Assembly (NCBI GenBank): GCA_001429555.1
Contig: LMSR01000001.1
Location: 118,687 to 182,686, forward strand
Reading direction: 5' to 3'
DNA from: Nocardioides sp. Soil797
GTDB lineage: Bacteria; Actinomycetota; Actinomycetes; Propionibacteriales; Nocardioidaceae
Length of the DNA stretch: 64,000 nt
A program made the position numbers and the translations under genes. The notes under the pieces are model-generated. The model was not told the DNA's origin. It did no database searches and saw nothing but the letters and a program-made list of their open reading frames with translations. Positions 24,852 through 33,513 of this stretch are shown here, piece by piece; the stretch's first letter is position 1, and each line of letters begins with the position of its first letter.

Positions 24852-24906
24852 GAGACCAACAGATTGGTTGGGTTTCGCCCCGAAACCCAACCAATACGTT
24901 GGTCTC
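24852..24906. repeat. dispersed palindromic element, copy B (near-perfect)
   Basis: A 26-nt arm at 24852-24877 and a 26-nt arm at 24881-24906 are complementary at 24 of 26 positions with a 3-nt loop. The left arm reads GAGACCAACAGATTGGTTGG then GTTTCG. It is located downstream of the UDP-glucuronate decarboxylase (minus strand). This is the best-preserved of four copies. Confidence 0.92.
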
Positions 24907-24953
24907 AGTGAGTCGGCAAGCCGAGCCAGCCGAGCCGAGCCGAGCGAGCCAGG

Positions 24954-25910
24954 CTAGAGACCGGTGACCTCGGGGTGCTCCCGGAACCACTCGATCGTGC
25001 GGCGCAGGCCCTCCTCGGCGGAGACCTCGGGCTCCCAGCCGAGCTCACGCTGGGCGAGGGTGATGTCGGGACGCCGCACGGTCGGGTCGTCGACCGGTCG
25101 CTCGATGTGCACCGTCTCCGAGGAGGAGCCGACCAGCGAGACGATCCAGTTCGCCAGCTCGAGCATCGAGATCTCGTGCGGGTTGCCGATGTTGACCGGC
25201 CCGGCCAACGAGGAGCGGGTCAGTGCGAGGATCCCCGAGACCAGGTCGTCGACGTAGCAGATCGAGCGGGTCTGGCTGCCGTCCCCGGCAAGGGTGATCG
25301 GGTCGCCCCGCAGCGACTGGCGCACGAAGTTGGGGATCGCACGTCCGTCGTTGGGTCGCATCCGCGGGCCGAACGTGTTGAAGATGCGCACGATGCCGGT
25401 GTCGGTGCCGTAGGTCGTGCGATATCCGGTCACCAACGCCTCGGAGAACCGCTTCGCCTCGTCATAGACACTGCGTGGACCGACCGGGTTCACGTAGCCC
25501 CAGTAGTCCTCGGTCTGCGGGTGCACCTGCGGGTCGCCGTACACCTCGGAGGTGGACGCCATGATGAACCGCGCCCCGGCGGCGCGGGCCAGCTCGAGGC
25601 CGTTCATGGTGCCGAGCGAGCCGACGTGCAACGTCTCGATCGGGTGCTCGAGGTAGTCGACCGGCGAGGCGGGCGAGGCGAAGTTGAGCACGGCGTCGAC
25701 CGGGCCCTCGACCGGCAGTCCGGCGGATACGTCGGCCTCGACCAGCGAGAAGAGCGGGGTGCCGGAGAGGTGCGCGACGTTGGCCTCGGAGCCGGTGATG
25801 AAGTTGTCGACCGCGACCACCTCGTGGCCCTCGCCGACCAACCGCTCGCACAGGTGGGAGCCGAGGAATCCGGCGCCGCCCATCACGACGTACCGCTGTT
25901 GCTTGCTCAC
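24954..25910 (-). CDS. UDP-glucuronate decarboxylase (UDP-xylose synthase)
   Basis: A 318-residue extended SDR: GGAGFLGSHLCERL cofactor motif, VDNFITGSEANV, LNFASPASPVDYLEHPIETL, ASTSEVYGDPQVHPQ, the YDEAK active-site pair, VRIFNTFGPRMRPNDGRAIPNF and GDGSQTRSICYVDDLV. These segments are diagnostic of UXS enzymes, which convert UDP-glucuronate to UDP-xylose. It is the last gene of a five-gene minus-strand operon, with the GTG start overlapping the preceding stop. Substrate supply comes from the dehydrogenase at 22168. Confidence 0.9.
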   Translation of the reverse strand: MSKQQRYVVMGGAGFLGSHLCERLVGEGHEVVAVDNFITGSEANVAHLSGTPLFSLVEADVSAGLPVEGPVDAVLNFASPASPVDYLEHPIETLHVGSLGTMNGLELARAAGARFIMASTSEVYGDPQVHPQTEDYWGYVNPVGPRSVYDEAKRFSEALVTGYRTTYGTDTGIVRIFNTFGPRMRPNDGRAIPNFVRQSLRGDPITLAGDGSQTRSICYVDDLVSGILALTRSSLAGPVNIGNPHEISMLELANWIVSLVGSSSETVHIERPVDDPTVRRPDITLAQRELGWEPEVSAEEGLRRTIEWFREHPEVTGL

Positions 25911-27163
25911 TGCTGTTCCTCACTGTCGAGCAGCGCGTCGAGCGCTGCGGTGAAATCGGCGACCGGGACGGTGATGTCGTCCTGTACGCCGCCCATCGGG
26001 TTGCCCTCGCGGATCGGGCGCGCGGAGGTGCCGACCAGATGGGCGTACGTCGACTCCGGCACGTTGGAGGCGATCGCCCAGAAGCACTTGTTGAGATAGC
26101 GGGGCGCGAAGAGTTCGAGGATGCGCACCCCGGGGGAGCAGAAGTTGAGGTTGGTGAGCGCGGCTCCGTGGGGCGCCACGATCACCGACGCCGCGGTGAA
26201 GTGGTCGATCTGCTCCTGCACGGTGAGCGCGCCGCAGTCGATCTTCACGAACCCGTGCCGCGCCAGCACGGAGAAGATCTCCTCCTCGTTGACCAGCCGC
26301 CGGGTGTTCTTCGCAGTCCCGCGGGTGATGTAGATGCGCGAGGGCAGCGTGGATGCAGCGGCCGACGGCGGGAACGTGCGCGCCAGCCACTGCGTCGACC
26401 ACGGCGGCATCATCGTGTCGGGGTTGGTCATCGAGGGCACGATCAGATGGGCTGCGCGCCAGGCCCGGTCGCGCAGCGGCGGCACCGTCGAGACGTGGGT
26501 GAGACCGAGCTTGTCGAGGAACTGCTCCTGGTAGCGCGAGCCGCGGCTGAGCAGGAAGTGGTCGGGCATCGCGTCGACCAGCCCACGCTCGAGGGCCTCC
26601 TGGAAGACACCCCATCGGGGCAGCAGGTCGGTCACGAAGTGGAAGTAGTTGCCGCCGGTGCCACGGGTGGCCAGCGAGAGCAGCGACCCGTCGACGTCGG
26701 TGACCTGCGGCATCCGCGGGCGCAGGTGGATCGGGTGCTCGCGCCAGCCCTTGACGCCGTAGTACTCCGACGTCTCGTAGTCGAGCACGCCGCGGGGGGT
26801 CACGTGCGCCGCGTAGTCGCCGACGACGAGGCCGTCCTCGATCTCGAGCAGGAAGCGCCGGGGCTCCTCGTAGTCGCCGAGGCCGCGCCAGAACCAGTGG
26901 CCCTGCGGTTCCTGGCGCGGTGCCGGGTGGGCAGACGCCAGGAGGTGTACGTCGGCAGCGGGGTCGAGGCGGGCCGTCTCCTCGACCGACTCGGTGCCGA
27001 TCCAGGGGAGGCGAGGGCGTGAGCCAGCCGAGGCAGCCGGGCCAGCCGAGGCCGCGCCCGGCCCGAGAGCGCGCGTCAACGCACCCATGCGTCGCGTCGC
27101 GAAACGGTGGGCCCGCTTGACCTGTGGGAACGCAGGCTCGAGCCAGTTGGGCAGTCGGGACAC
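25907..27163 (-). CDS. glycosyltransferase family 61 protein
   Basis: A 418-residue protein with the GT61 (DUF563) pattern: GGNYFHFVTDLLPRWGVF, SRIYITRGTAKNTRRLVNEEE, and VIVAPHGAALTNLNFCSPG with the conserved His. GT61 members include xylosyl- and related transferases, which fits the neighbouring UDP-xylose synthase; transfer of xylose is therefore a reasonable inference. Start GTG 27163 was chosen because it follows the FkbM stop by 1 nt; the longer frame overlaps that gene. Residues about 35-50 are Ala/Gly/Ser-rich and encoded by simple repeats. Confidence 0.82.
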   Translation of the reverse strand: MSRLPNWLEPAFPQVKRAHRFATRRMGALTRALGPGAASAGPAASAGSRPRLPWIGTESVEETARLDPAADVHLLASAHPAPRQEPQGHWFWRGLGDYEEPRRFLLEIEDGLVVGDYAAHVTPRGVLDYETSEYYGVKGWREHPIHLRPRMPQVTDVDGSLLSLATRGTGGNYFHFVTDLLPRWGVFQEALERGLVDAMPDHFLLSRGSRYQEQFLDKLGLTHVSTVPPLRDRAWRAAHLIVPSMTNPDTMMPPWSTQWLARTFPPSAAASTLPSRIYITRGTAKNTRRLVNEEEIFSVLARHGFVKIDCGALTVQEQIDHFTAASVIVAPHGAALTNLNFCSPGVRILELFAPRYLNKCFWAIASNVPESTYAHLVGTSARPIREGNPMGGVQDDITVPVADFTAALDALLDSEEQQ

Positions 27164-27164
27164 G

Positions 27165-27956
27165 TCAGCGGGCCAGCCAGACGGTGCCCTGTCGGGGGCC
27201 GGCCGGCTCGTGGCGACGCAGCGTGAAGCCACACGAGGTGAAGAACGCGGACAGTTCGTCCCAGGAGTGGCCGGGCACGTCGTGGTACTCCATGACCACG
27301 CGCGAGACGGTCTTCCAGTCGGCCGGCGAGGAGCCCAGCACGATCGAGTACTCCGCACCCTCGGTGTCGATCTTGACCAGGTCGACGCGTCCGCCGGCCT
27401 CGGCGACGGCGGCGGAGAAGGGGATGCACGGCACCGACACCAGGTCGGCCGAACCGGGCGGTGCGGTGAGTCCGTTGAGCCCGGAGGCCTGGCCGTTGTC
27501 GGCGAACTCGAGCACGCCCGAGTGGTCGGAGACCGCCGTCGCGTGCACGGTCACCGAGGAGTCGAAGCCGTTCGCCGAGACGTTGCGGCGCAACCAGTCC
27601 GCGGTCGACGGCGAGGCCTCGTAGGCATGCACCCGGACCCGCTTCGCGGCGCGCACCAACGCCAGCGAGAAGCAGCCCACCTGCCCGCCGATGTCGAGCG
27701 CCACCAGGGCCGGCGGCAGGCCGGAGAGGGTCTCCTTCATCCGGTAGGCGTCCTCGGAGAACACCTCGTAGATCGGCACCCGCGCCCCGGCCACGTTGGG
27801 GCAGGAGACCTCACCGCCGCCGCGCAGCCGATAGGTCAGCGACGGCCGCGCCCACGGCGTACGTGCGGAGACGAGGTTGAAGAGCAGCGGCACTCCGTTG
27901 GCGTACTGCAGGGTCTGGCGCACCCGGCGGACGGCGAGGCTGGGTCGACGGCTCAC
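27165..27956 (-). CDS. FkbM-family methyltransferase
   Basis: A 263-residue protein with the FkbM pattern: VALDIGGQVGCFSLAL (SAM site), VHAYEASPSTADWLRRNV, VDLVKIDTEGAEYSIVLG and VVMEYHD. FkbM-type enzymes O-methylate sugars and polyketides. It sits between the ligase-like and GT61 genes with GTGA overlap upstream and 1 nt downstream, so it is part of the same operon and probably methylates the glycan made there. Confidence 0.88.
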   Translation of the reverse strand: MSRRPSLAVRRVRQTLQYANGVPLLFNLVSARTPWARPSLTYRLRGGGEVSCPNVAGARVPIYEVFSEDAYRMKETLSGLPPALVALDIGGQVGCFSLALVRAAKRVRVHAYEASPSTADWLRRNVSANGFDSSVTVHATAVSDHSGVLEFADNGQASGLNGLTAPPGSADLVSVPCIPFSAAVAEAGGRVDLVKIDTEGAEYSIVLGSSPADWKTVSRVVMEYHDVPGHSWDELSAFFTSCGFTLRRHEPAGPRQGTVWLAR

Positions 27957-29308
27957 ATGAACTCCGAAGGGTGCGTGGTGGCAAGGCGGCGGGGGTCACG
28001 GACCGGAAACGCAGGGTCGCGCTCGCGGGCCGGCGCGGGGGTCGCGTCGGGAGAGTCAGCAGTGGTCACGGGATCAGTCTCCTCCGAATACACCGCGGCC
28101 AGGATCGCCAACGCCAGCCCGGCCCACACGAAGCGGTCCCACAGCGAGTTGGTGATCAGCGCGACCGCGGCATAGGCCAGCGGCACGTAGCCGAGGCGGC
28201 GCAGCGGGCCGGGCCGGAAGAGCGGAATGATGAAGTTCCACAACAGCATCACGAAGGCCAGCGCGCCGAAGATGCCGATGCCGACCGCGACCTGCAGATA
28301 GACGTTGTGTGCGTCGAGCGCGGTGATGTCGAATCCGTTGCCCTGCAAGGGTTTCGCAAGGAACTCCTCCACCCCGGTGGCGAACGCCTTCTCGCGGGCG
28401 AGGTCGGAGTAGGAGGCCGTCGAGTCACCCTGGAGCCTGGCCAGGGCCGAGCTGTCGCCGGCGATCGAGAGCAACCAGTTGAGCGAGGCGATGCCGAGCA
28501 GGGCGGCCGAGACGACGAGGTACGCCGACATCGCCGAGCGCTCCACGAGGGGGTAGAGCACGGCCAGCATCACCATCGCCAGCAGCGAGGCGCGGCTTCC
28601 GGAGAGCAGCGCGCTGGCCAGCGACATGGCGCCCCCGGCGAGCACCAGCAGCCGCATCCACCCGCTCTGGTAGCGCGACCAGAGGTGGATCAACATCGCG
28701 AACGCCATCAGTGCGCCGAGCGCGAAGAAGTTGGTGTGGGTGGTCAGGCCCATGTAGCGCCCGTTGGGGTTGGGGCCCATCACCATGCCGGCGGCGAGGC
28801 TGATCGCCGTACCGGCCACGAACGACCAGGCCAGCGCGTCGATCATCTTGATCGAGGGACGCCACCACAGGAACAGCAGTGGGAGTACGACGACCGCGGC
28901 GACGAGGCGGAAGCCGTAGTTGAGGCTGATCAGCGGCGCCTCGTTGAGCAGGGAGGCGACCACCGTGAGCACCAGGATCAGTGAGCCGGCGATCGCGAAT
29001 CCCATCGGCACCTTGGCCTTGCGCTGCAGCATCGTCGGCACCAGCAGCGCGAAACCGGCAGCGAAGAACAGGTCGGAGAAGGTGACGAACGAGACCGACT
29101 GCGAGGGACGGACGTCGTTGATCGGCGCGCACACCATCGCCGCGATCATGGCGAGGGTGCCGAGTCGGTCGGTGCCGAGCACGATGAGCATGGTCAGGCC
29201 GACGGCGAGGACCACCGCGGCGATCATCCCGAAGGTGCCGAGGGTGGCCAACGCCAGCAGCCCGAGCAGGGCCAGCAGCCCTGATCCATAGGTGGCGATG
29301 GAGGTCAT
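27953..29308 (-). CDS. O-antigen ligase/polymerase-like membrane protein
   Basis: A 451-residue protein with about 11-12 hydrophobic segments and a periplasmic-type loop containing DLAREKAFATGVEEFLAKPLQGNG, followed by DAHNVYLQVAVGIG. This H-N motif layout is typical of the Wzy_C/WaaL superfamily. It would polymerise repeat units or ligate the glycan to its acceptor. The C-terminal tail is short, charged and Pro-rich. It is placed directly after the Wzc-like kinase (8-nt gap). Confidence 0.85.
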   Translation of the reverse strand: MTSIATYGSGLLALLGLLALATLGTFGMIAAVVLAVGLTMLIVLGTDRLGTLAMIAAMVCAPINDVRPSQSVSFVTFSDLFFAAGFALLVPTMLQRKAKVPMGFAIAGSLILVLTVVASLLNEAPLISLNYGFRLVAAVVVLPLLFLWWRPSIKMIDALAWSFVAGTAISLAAGMVMGPNPNGRYMGLTTHTNFFALGALMAFAMLIHLWSRYQSGWMRLLVLAGGAMSLASALLSGSRASLLAMVMLAVLYPLVERSAMSAYLVVSAALLGIASLNWLLSIAGDSSALARLQGDSTASYSDLAREKAFATGVEEFLAKPLQGNGFDITALDAHNVYLQVAVGIGIFGALAFVMLLWNFIIPLFRPGPLRRLGYVPLAYAAVALITNSLWDRFVWAGLALAILAAVYSEETDPVTTADSPDATPAPARERDPAFPVRDPRRLATTHPSEFM

Positions 29309-29316
29309 GTCGCGGG

Positions 29317-30702
29317 TCAGGGCTTCAGCGACACCCAGCGACCCGACTTGATCGCCGGGTCGGATTCGTCGGCGTAGTAGTAGTAATAGTCCTGCTGGCC
29401 ACGACGGGGCGCCATGTTGACCACCACGCCGTACAACCGCGCGTCGACCTGGTCGATGCGCTGGCAGGCGTCGTGCAGCTGTTCCTTGGTGGTCTTGCCG
29501 TGGCGGGTGACCATCAGTGCACCGTCGGCGGCGCGGGCCAGGATCGCGGCATCGGCGACCGGCAGCAGCGGGGGAGCGTCGATGATGACCACGTCGTACA
29601 TGTCGCGCATCTTGTGGATCAGGTCGCGGGTCGCGTTGGACTGCAGCACCTCGGTCGGGTTCGGCGGGATCGGGCCGCCGCCGAGGAAGTCGACGCCGGT
29701 GTCGCCGTGCTGCTGGATGCTGTCGACCAGCGAGCTCTTGCCGACCAGCACGGTGGTCAGGCCGACCTTGCTCTCGAGGCCGAGGAGGCCGGCGACGCGG
29801 GGACGACGCAGGTCGCCGTCGACGAGGAGCACCCGTCGCCCGGCCTGGGCCAACGCGATCGCGAGGTTGGTCGAGGTGGTGGTCTTGCCCTCACCGGGCA
29901 GCGCGCTGGTGATCACGAACGACTTCGGCTGGGCGTCGAGGTCGAGGTAGTCGAGGTTGGTGCGCAGCACCCGGAACGCCTCGGCGCGTGGCGCGAAGCC
30001 GTTGAGGTCGGTGAGCAGCGGATGACTGGGGACGTCGCTGTCGTAGCCAATGTTGGCGACCACACCGGTGTGGGTGATCTTGCGGATGTCGTCGGCGGTC
30101 TTGACCGTGTTGTCGGTGATCTCGCGGAGCACCGCCACACCACAGCCGATCACCAGACCGATCAGGCCGGCGACCACGAGGTTGAGCAGGGTGCGCGGCG
30201 AGACCGGGTCACTGCTGTAGCTGGCCGGGTCGGCCACGGTCGCCCGGATCGGGGTCGCGGCGCGGTTGGGCGCGTCGATGCGGGTGATGTACTTCGTGAG
30301 CTGCTCGGCCTCGGTCTGTGCGATGGCCTGGGCGATCTTGGGGTCCGGGTGCGTGACGTTGATGTCGATGATCACCGTCAGCGGCTCGACCTCGGCCTTG
30401 ATCATGTCGGCGAGCTCGGAGGGGCTCTCCTCGAGGTTGAGCTCGGCGATCACCTTCTCCATGATCTCGCGGCTGGTGGCCAGGTCGGCGTACGACGAGA
30501 CGCGTCCCGACGAGACCAGGCTGGCAGCGATCGCCTCCGAGGAGTCCTCGACGTCGGTCGAGATGAAGACGCGGGCGTGGGACTCGTACTTCGGGGTGAC
30601 CAGGAACGAGTAGGCGCCGGCCGCCACGAGGGCGATCAGCAGGAGGGCGACGATCGTCTTCCAACGTCGACGAGCAGTGCGCATGAGGTCTTTGAAATCC
30701 AC
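29317..30702 (-). CDS. Wzc-like polysaccharide co-polymerase/tyrosine autokinase
   Basis: A 461-residue fusion of a Wzz-type chain-length domain and a BY-kinase. Transmembrane segments lie at about residues 17-34 and 173-193. The Walker A motif LPGEGKTTTS is at 268-277, Walker A' VLLVDGDLRRP at 291-301, and IIDAPPLLP follows. The C-terminal tyrosine cluster (residues 439-443) is the usual autophosphorylation site. Such proteins set glycan chain length and are dephosphorylated by Wzb-type phosphatases, here probably 33514-34110. Start GTG 30702. First gene of the wzc / ligase / fkbM / GT61 / UXS operon. Confidence 0.93.
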   Translation of the reverse strand: MDFKDLMRTARRRWKTIVALLLIALVAAGAYSFLVTPKYESHARVFISTDVEDSSEAIAASLVSSGRVSSYADLATSREIMEKVIAELNLEESPSELADMIKAEVEPLTVIIDINVTHPDPKIAQAIAQTEAEQLTKYITRIDAPNRAATPIRATVADPASYSSDPVSPRTLLNLVVAGLIGLVIGCGVAVLREITDNTVKTADDIRKITHTGVVANIGYDSDVPSHPLLTDLNGFAPRAEAFRVLRTNLDYLDLDAQPKSFVITSALPGEGKTTTSTNLAIALAQAGRRVLLVDGDLRRPRVAGLLGLESKVGLTTVLVGKSSLVDSIQQHGDTGVDFLGGGPIPPNPTEVLQSNATRDLIHKMRDMYDVVIIDAPPLLPVADAAILARAADGALMVTRHGKTTKEQLHDACQRIDQVDARLYGVVVNMAPRRGQQDYYYYYADESDPAIKSGRWVSLKP

Positions 30703-30712
30703 GCCGAGCCTT

Positions 30713-30739
30713 TGAGTAGAAGTGCTGTCGCCGAGTCAA
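30713..30739 (-). promoter_or_regulatory. promoter candidate for the Wzc-like operon
   Basis: On the minus strand TTGACT (30739-30734) and TACTCA (30718-30713) are separated by 15 nt and lie just upstream of the GTG at 30702. Spacing is short and the -10 is imperfect, so this is tentative. Confidence 0.3.
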
Positions 30740-30818
30740 CGAAGTCTAGGACGATCCGTTACTCCCCGGGGGCCGTCCGCGAGGAGTTTTCGCGGCGACT
30801 TCTGGCAGCATGCTGACC

Positions 30819-31649
30819 ATGTCTGCACCACTCCTGATCACGGTCGCGCCCACAGGCGCCGAAACCGCCAAGGCTGACTGCCCGCAGCTGCCCACCACAC
30901 TCGAGGAGCTCGTCGCCACCGCGAAGGAGTGCCGAGCCGCCGGGGCGGCGATGATCCACGTCCACATCCGCGACGACGAGCACCGGCCGACCCTCGACGG
31001 CACCCGGTTGAAGGACACCGTCGACGCGCTGCGCTCCGAGACCGACCTGGTGGTCCAGCTCTCCACCGGCGGCTCGGTGCACGACCCGCTCGAGTCGCGG
31101 CTCAAGGTGCTCGACGCGGCGCCGGACTCCTGCTCGTTGACGATGGGTACGACGAACTTCGGCGACGACGTCTTCCTGAACCCGTGGCCGTTCATCTGCG
31201 ATCTCTACCAGCTCTCCCAGGAGCGCGAGGTGGTGCCGGAGTTCGAGCTCTTCGACCTCGGCCACGTGCACGCGCTCAGCCGGTTGCTGGCCAAGTTCGG
31301 CCTGCCGTACGGCGGCAAGGTGCACGTCGACCTCGTGATGGGCGTGCCGGGCGGCATGCCCGGTACGGCGGACGCGCTCGTCGCCGCCGTCGCGGCCCTC
31401 CCCGCCGAGGTGACCAGCTGGGGCGCGACCGGGATCGGTCGCAGCACCCTGTCGGTGGGGCTGGCGTCGCTGGCCAAGGGTGGCCACTTGCGGGTCGGGA
31501 TGGAGGACGTGCTCACTCTCGCCAAGGGTGTCCCGGTCGAGTCGAATGCCCAGCTGGTCGAGCGCGCCGTGGCGATGGGTGAGCTGGCCCAGCGCACCCC
31601 GATGACTCCCGACCAGGCCCGGGCCCTGCTGAACACCCGCCCGCTCTGA
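30819..31649 (+). CDS. beta-keto acid cleavage enzyme (DUF849/BKACE)
   Basis: A 276-residue TIM-barrel enzyme of the 3-keto-5-aminohexanoate cleavage family. These enzymes condense a beta-keto acid with acetyl-CoA to give acetoacetate and a new CoA ester, using Zn. Family segments visible are ITVAPTGAE, GAAMIHVHIRDD (metal-binding HxH), STGGSVHDPLESR, LTMGTTNFGDDVFLN, PEFELFDLGHVH, VMGVPGGMPGT and HLRVGMEDVL. ATG 30819 is used; ATG 30810 in the same frame is possible. It is oddly placed in a glycan locus, and the keto-acid substrate is unknown. Confidence 0.87.
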   Translation: MSAPLLITVAPTGAETAKADCPQLPTTLEELVATAKECRAAGAAMIHVHIRDDEHRPTLDGTRLKDTVDALRSETDLVVQLSTGGSVHDPLESRLKVLDAAPDSCSLTMGTTNFGDDVFLNPWPFICDLYQLSQEREVVPEFELFDLGHVHALSRLLAKFGLPYGGKVHVDLVMGVPGGMPGTADALVAAVAALPAEVTSWGATGIGRSTLSVGLASLAKGGHLRVGMEDVLTLAKGVPVESNAQLVERAVAMGELAQRTPMTPDQARALLNTRPL

Positions 31650-31665
31650 TCGACTGGACCTCGCT

Positions 31666-31720
31666 GAGAGCAACGTTTTGGCTGGGTTTCCACCTCTAAA
31701 GCAACCACAATGTTGCTCTC
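31666..31720. repeat. dispersed palindromic element, copy C
   Basis: The left part GAGAGCAACGTTTTGGCTGG starts at 31666 and its imperfect complement GCAACCACAATGTTGCTCTC is at 31701-31720 (16 of 20 pairs). It begins 17 nt after the BKACE stop and lies upstream of the polyprenyl phosphotransferase gene. Confidence 0.78.
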
Positions 31721-31821
31721 ACCGAGCTTGACCGCTGGCTGCTCACCGAGATCGAAGCGTGACCCGAGACCGGACCCGTCGTTGACCCATCCGGAGCACC
31801 CCTTCGGGAATGAGGTCGAGC

Positions 31822-33504
31822 ATGACGGAGTTCGCTTCTCGCGCGGACGTCGCAGGGACGACCTCCCCTGCGCTCAAGCACTCCGACATCGAGCTGATCC
31901 CACTCCCGGCGTCCGAGGCCAACCTCCCCGCGTCTGCCCAGCCGGTGCCGGAGCGCTCGCGGCTCGAGAGCGCCCCGGCGCACAGTGCCCTGACCGACCG
32001 AGCCCTCACCGACCGTGCCCCGGTTGACCTGTCCGTTTCCGACCTGGACGACCCGCCCCGGAGCAGCCCGCTGGCCGGCCGGCTCAAGCACGTCGTCGCC
32101 GTGGTGGCCCTGACCGACGTGGTCGTCCTGGCCCTGAGTGCGCTGATCGCGGTCTCCTTCCGAGCCACGCTCGACGGGGTGCTCGAGAAGGACACCTACC
32201 TGGAGTTCGCCGTACTCAACGGAACGGCTCCCTTCGTCTTCCTGATCTGGCTGGCCTGCCTGGCCCTGTCCGGTGCGTATGCCCGACGCATCCTGGGTGG
32301 TGGCACCGAGGAGTTCCGCCGGGTGGCCGTCGCCTCCCTGATGGCGGTCGGGGCGGTCGGCACGGTGTCGTTCCTGACCCGCAGCACGATCTCGCGCGGC
32401 TACGTCATCCTCTGCTTCGCAGTGGGCACGGTGCTGCTCCTCGCCACGCGTTATGCGCTGCGCAAGGTGCTGCACGCGATGCGCCAGCGCGGCAAGCTGC
32501 ACGCCCGGGTGATCGCGGTCTGCAGCCCCGAGGCCCTCGACGAGGTGAAGGCCAGCCTCGAGCGGCTGTCGTGGGCCGGCTACACGTTGGTCGGTGCCTG
32601 CGTCCCGTCCCACCACCTCGGTGAGCTGAGCGCCGAGCAGCTGCGTGCGCAGCCGGTCCCGATCCTGGGTGGCAGCGACGACGTGGTGGGCGCCTGTCAG
32701 GTGACCGGCGCCGACACGGTGCTGGTCGCCGGTGGCGGCCACACCTCCTCGCAGGCCCTGCGTCGGATCGGCTGGCAGCTGGAGAACCTCGACGTCGACC
32801 TGGTCGTCGTACCCGGGCTGATCGACGTCGCCGGACCGCGCATCCACATGCGCCAGGTCGGCGGCCTGCCACTGGTGCACGTCGACAAGCCGCAGGTCGG
32901 CCGGGCTGCCGGGCTGACGAAGCGGGTCTTCGACCTCGTGGTGGCCTCGGCGATGCTCCTGGTCTTCGCGCCGGTGATGGTGGTGATCGCGTTGGCGATC
33001 AAGCTCCAGGACGGCGGGCCGGTGTTCTACCGTCAGTGCCGCAGCGGCCGCGACGGCCAGACCTTCGGGATGTGGAAGTTCCGCTCGATGGTGGTCGACG
33101 CCGATCGCAGGCTGGCCGAGGTGGCGGCGCTCAACGAGAGCGACGGCGTGCTCTTCAAGTGCAAGGACGACCCGCGGGTGACCCGGCTGGGCAAGGTCCT
33201 GCGCAAGTACTCCCTCGACGAGATCCCCCAGCTCTTCAACGTGTTGGCCAACCAGATGAGCGTCGTCGGGCCGCGCCCGCCGCTGCCCACCGAGGTGGCC
33301 GACTACCCGGTCGACATGCATCGGCGGCTCCTGGTGCGTCCCGGCCTGACCGGCCTGTGGCAGGTCTCCGGCCGCAGCGACCTGCCCTTCGAAGAGGCGA
33401 TCCGGATGGATCTCTACTACGTCGACAACTGGTCGCTGATCGGCGACCTGATCATCCTGCTGAAGACGGTGCGCGCCGTGCTGCTCTCGAAGGGTGCGTA
33501 CTAG
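31822..33504 (+). CDS. polyprenyl-phosphate sugar-1-phosphate transferase (WbaP/CpsE-like)
   Basis: A protein of about 560 residues. The N-terminal 70 residues are polar, followed by four hydrophobic segments, a CoA-binding-like cytoplasmic domain (LHARVIAVCSPEALDEV) and a C-terminal bacterial sugar-transferase domain. That domain shows KRVFDLVVASAMLLVFAPVM, RSGRDGQTFGMWKFRSM, YSLDEIPQLFNVLANQMSVV, GPRPPLPTE and RPGLTGLWQVSGRSDLPFEE. It starts glycan assembly by moving a hexose-1-phosphate onto undecaprenyl phosphate. ATG 31822 is chosen for its GAGG at a 6-nt spacing; ATG 31810 is an alternative. Confidence 0.92.
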   Translation: MTEFASRADVAGTTSPALKHSDIELIPLPASEANLPASAQPVPERSRLESAPAHSALTDRALTDRAPVDLSVSDLDDPPRSSPLAGRLKHVVAVVALTDVVVLALSALIAVSFRATLDGVLEKDTYLEFAVLNGTAPFVFLIWLACLALSGAYARRILGGGTEEFRRVAVASLMAVGAVGTVSFLTRSTISRGYVILCFAVGTVLLLATRYALRKVLHAMRQRGKLHARVIAVCSPEALDEVKASLERLSWAGYTLVGACVPSHHLGELSAEQLRAQPVPILGGSDDVVGACQVTGADTVLVAGGGHTSSQALRRIGWQLENLDVDLVVVPGLIDVAGPRIHMRQVGGLPLVHVDKPQVGRAAGLTKRVFDLVVASAMLLVFAPVMVVIALAIKLQDGGPVFYRQCRSGRDGQTFGMWKFRSMVVDADRRLAEVAALNESDGVLFKCKDDPRVTRLGKVLRKYSLDEIPQLFNVLANQMSVVGPRPPLPTEVADYPVDMHRRLLVRPGLTGLWQVSGRSDLPFEEAIRMDLYYVDNWSLIGDLIILLKTVRAVLLSKGAY

Positions 33505-33513
33505 CCTTGACGA

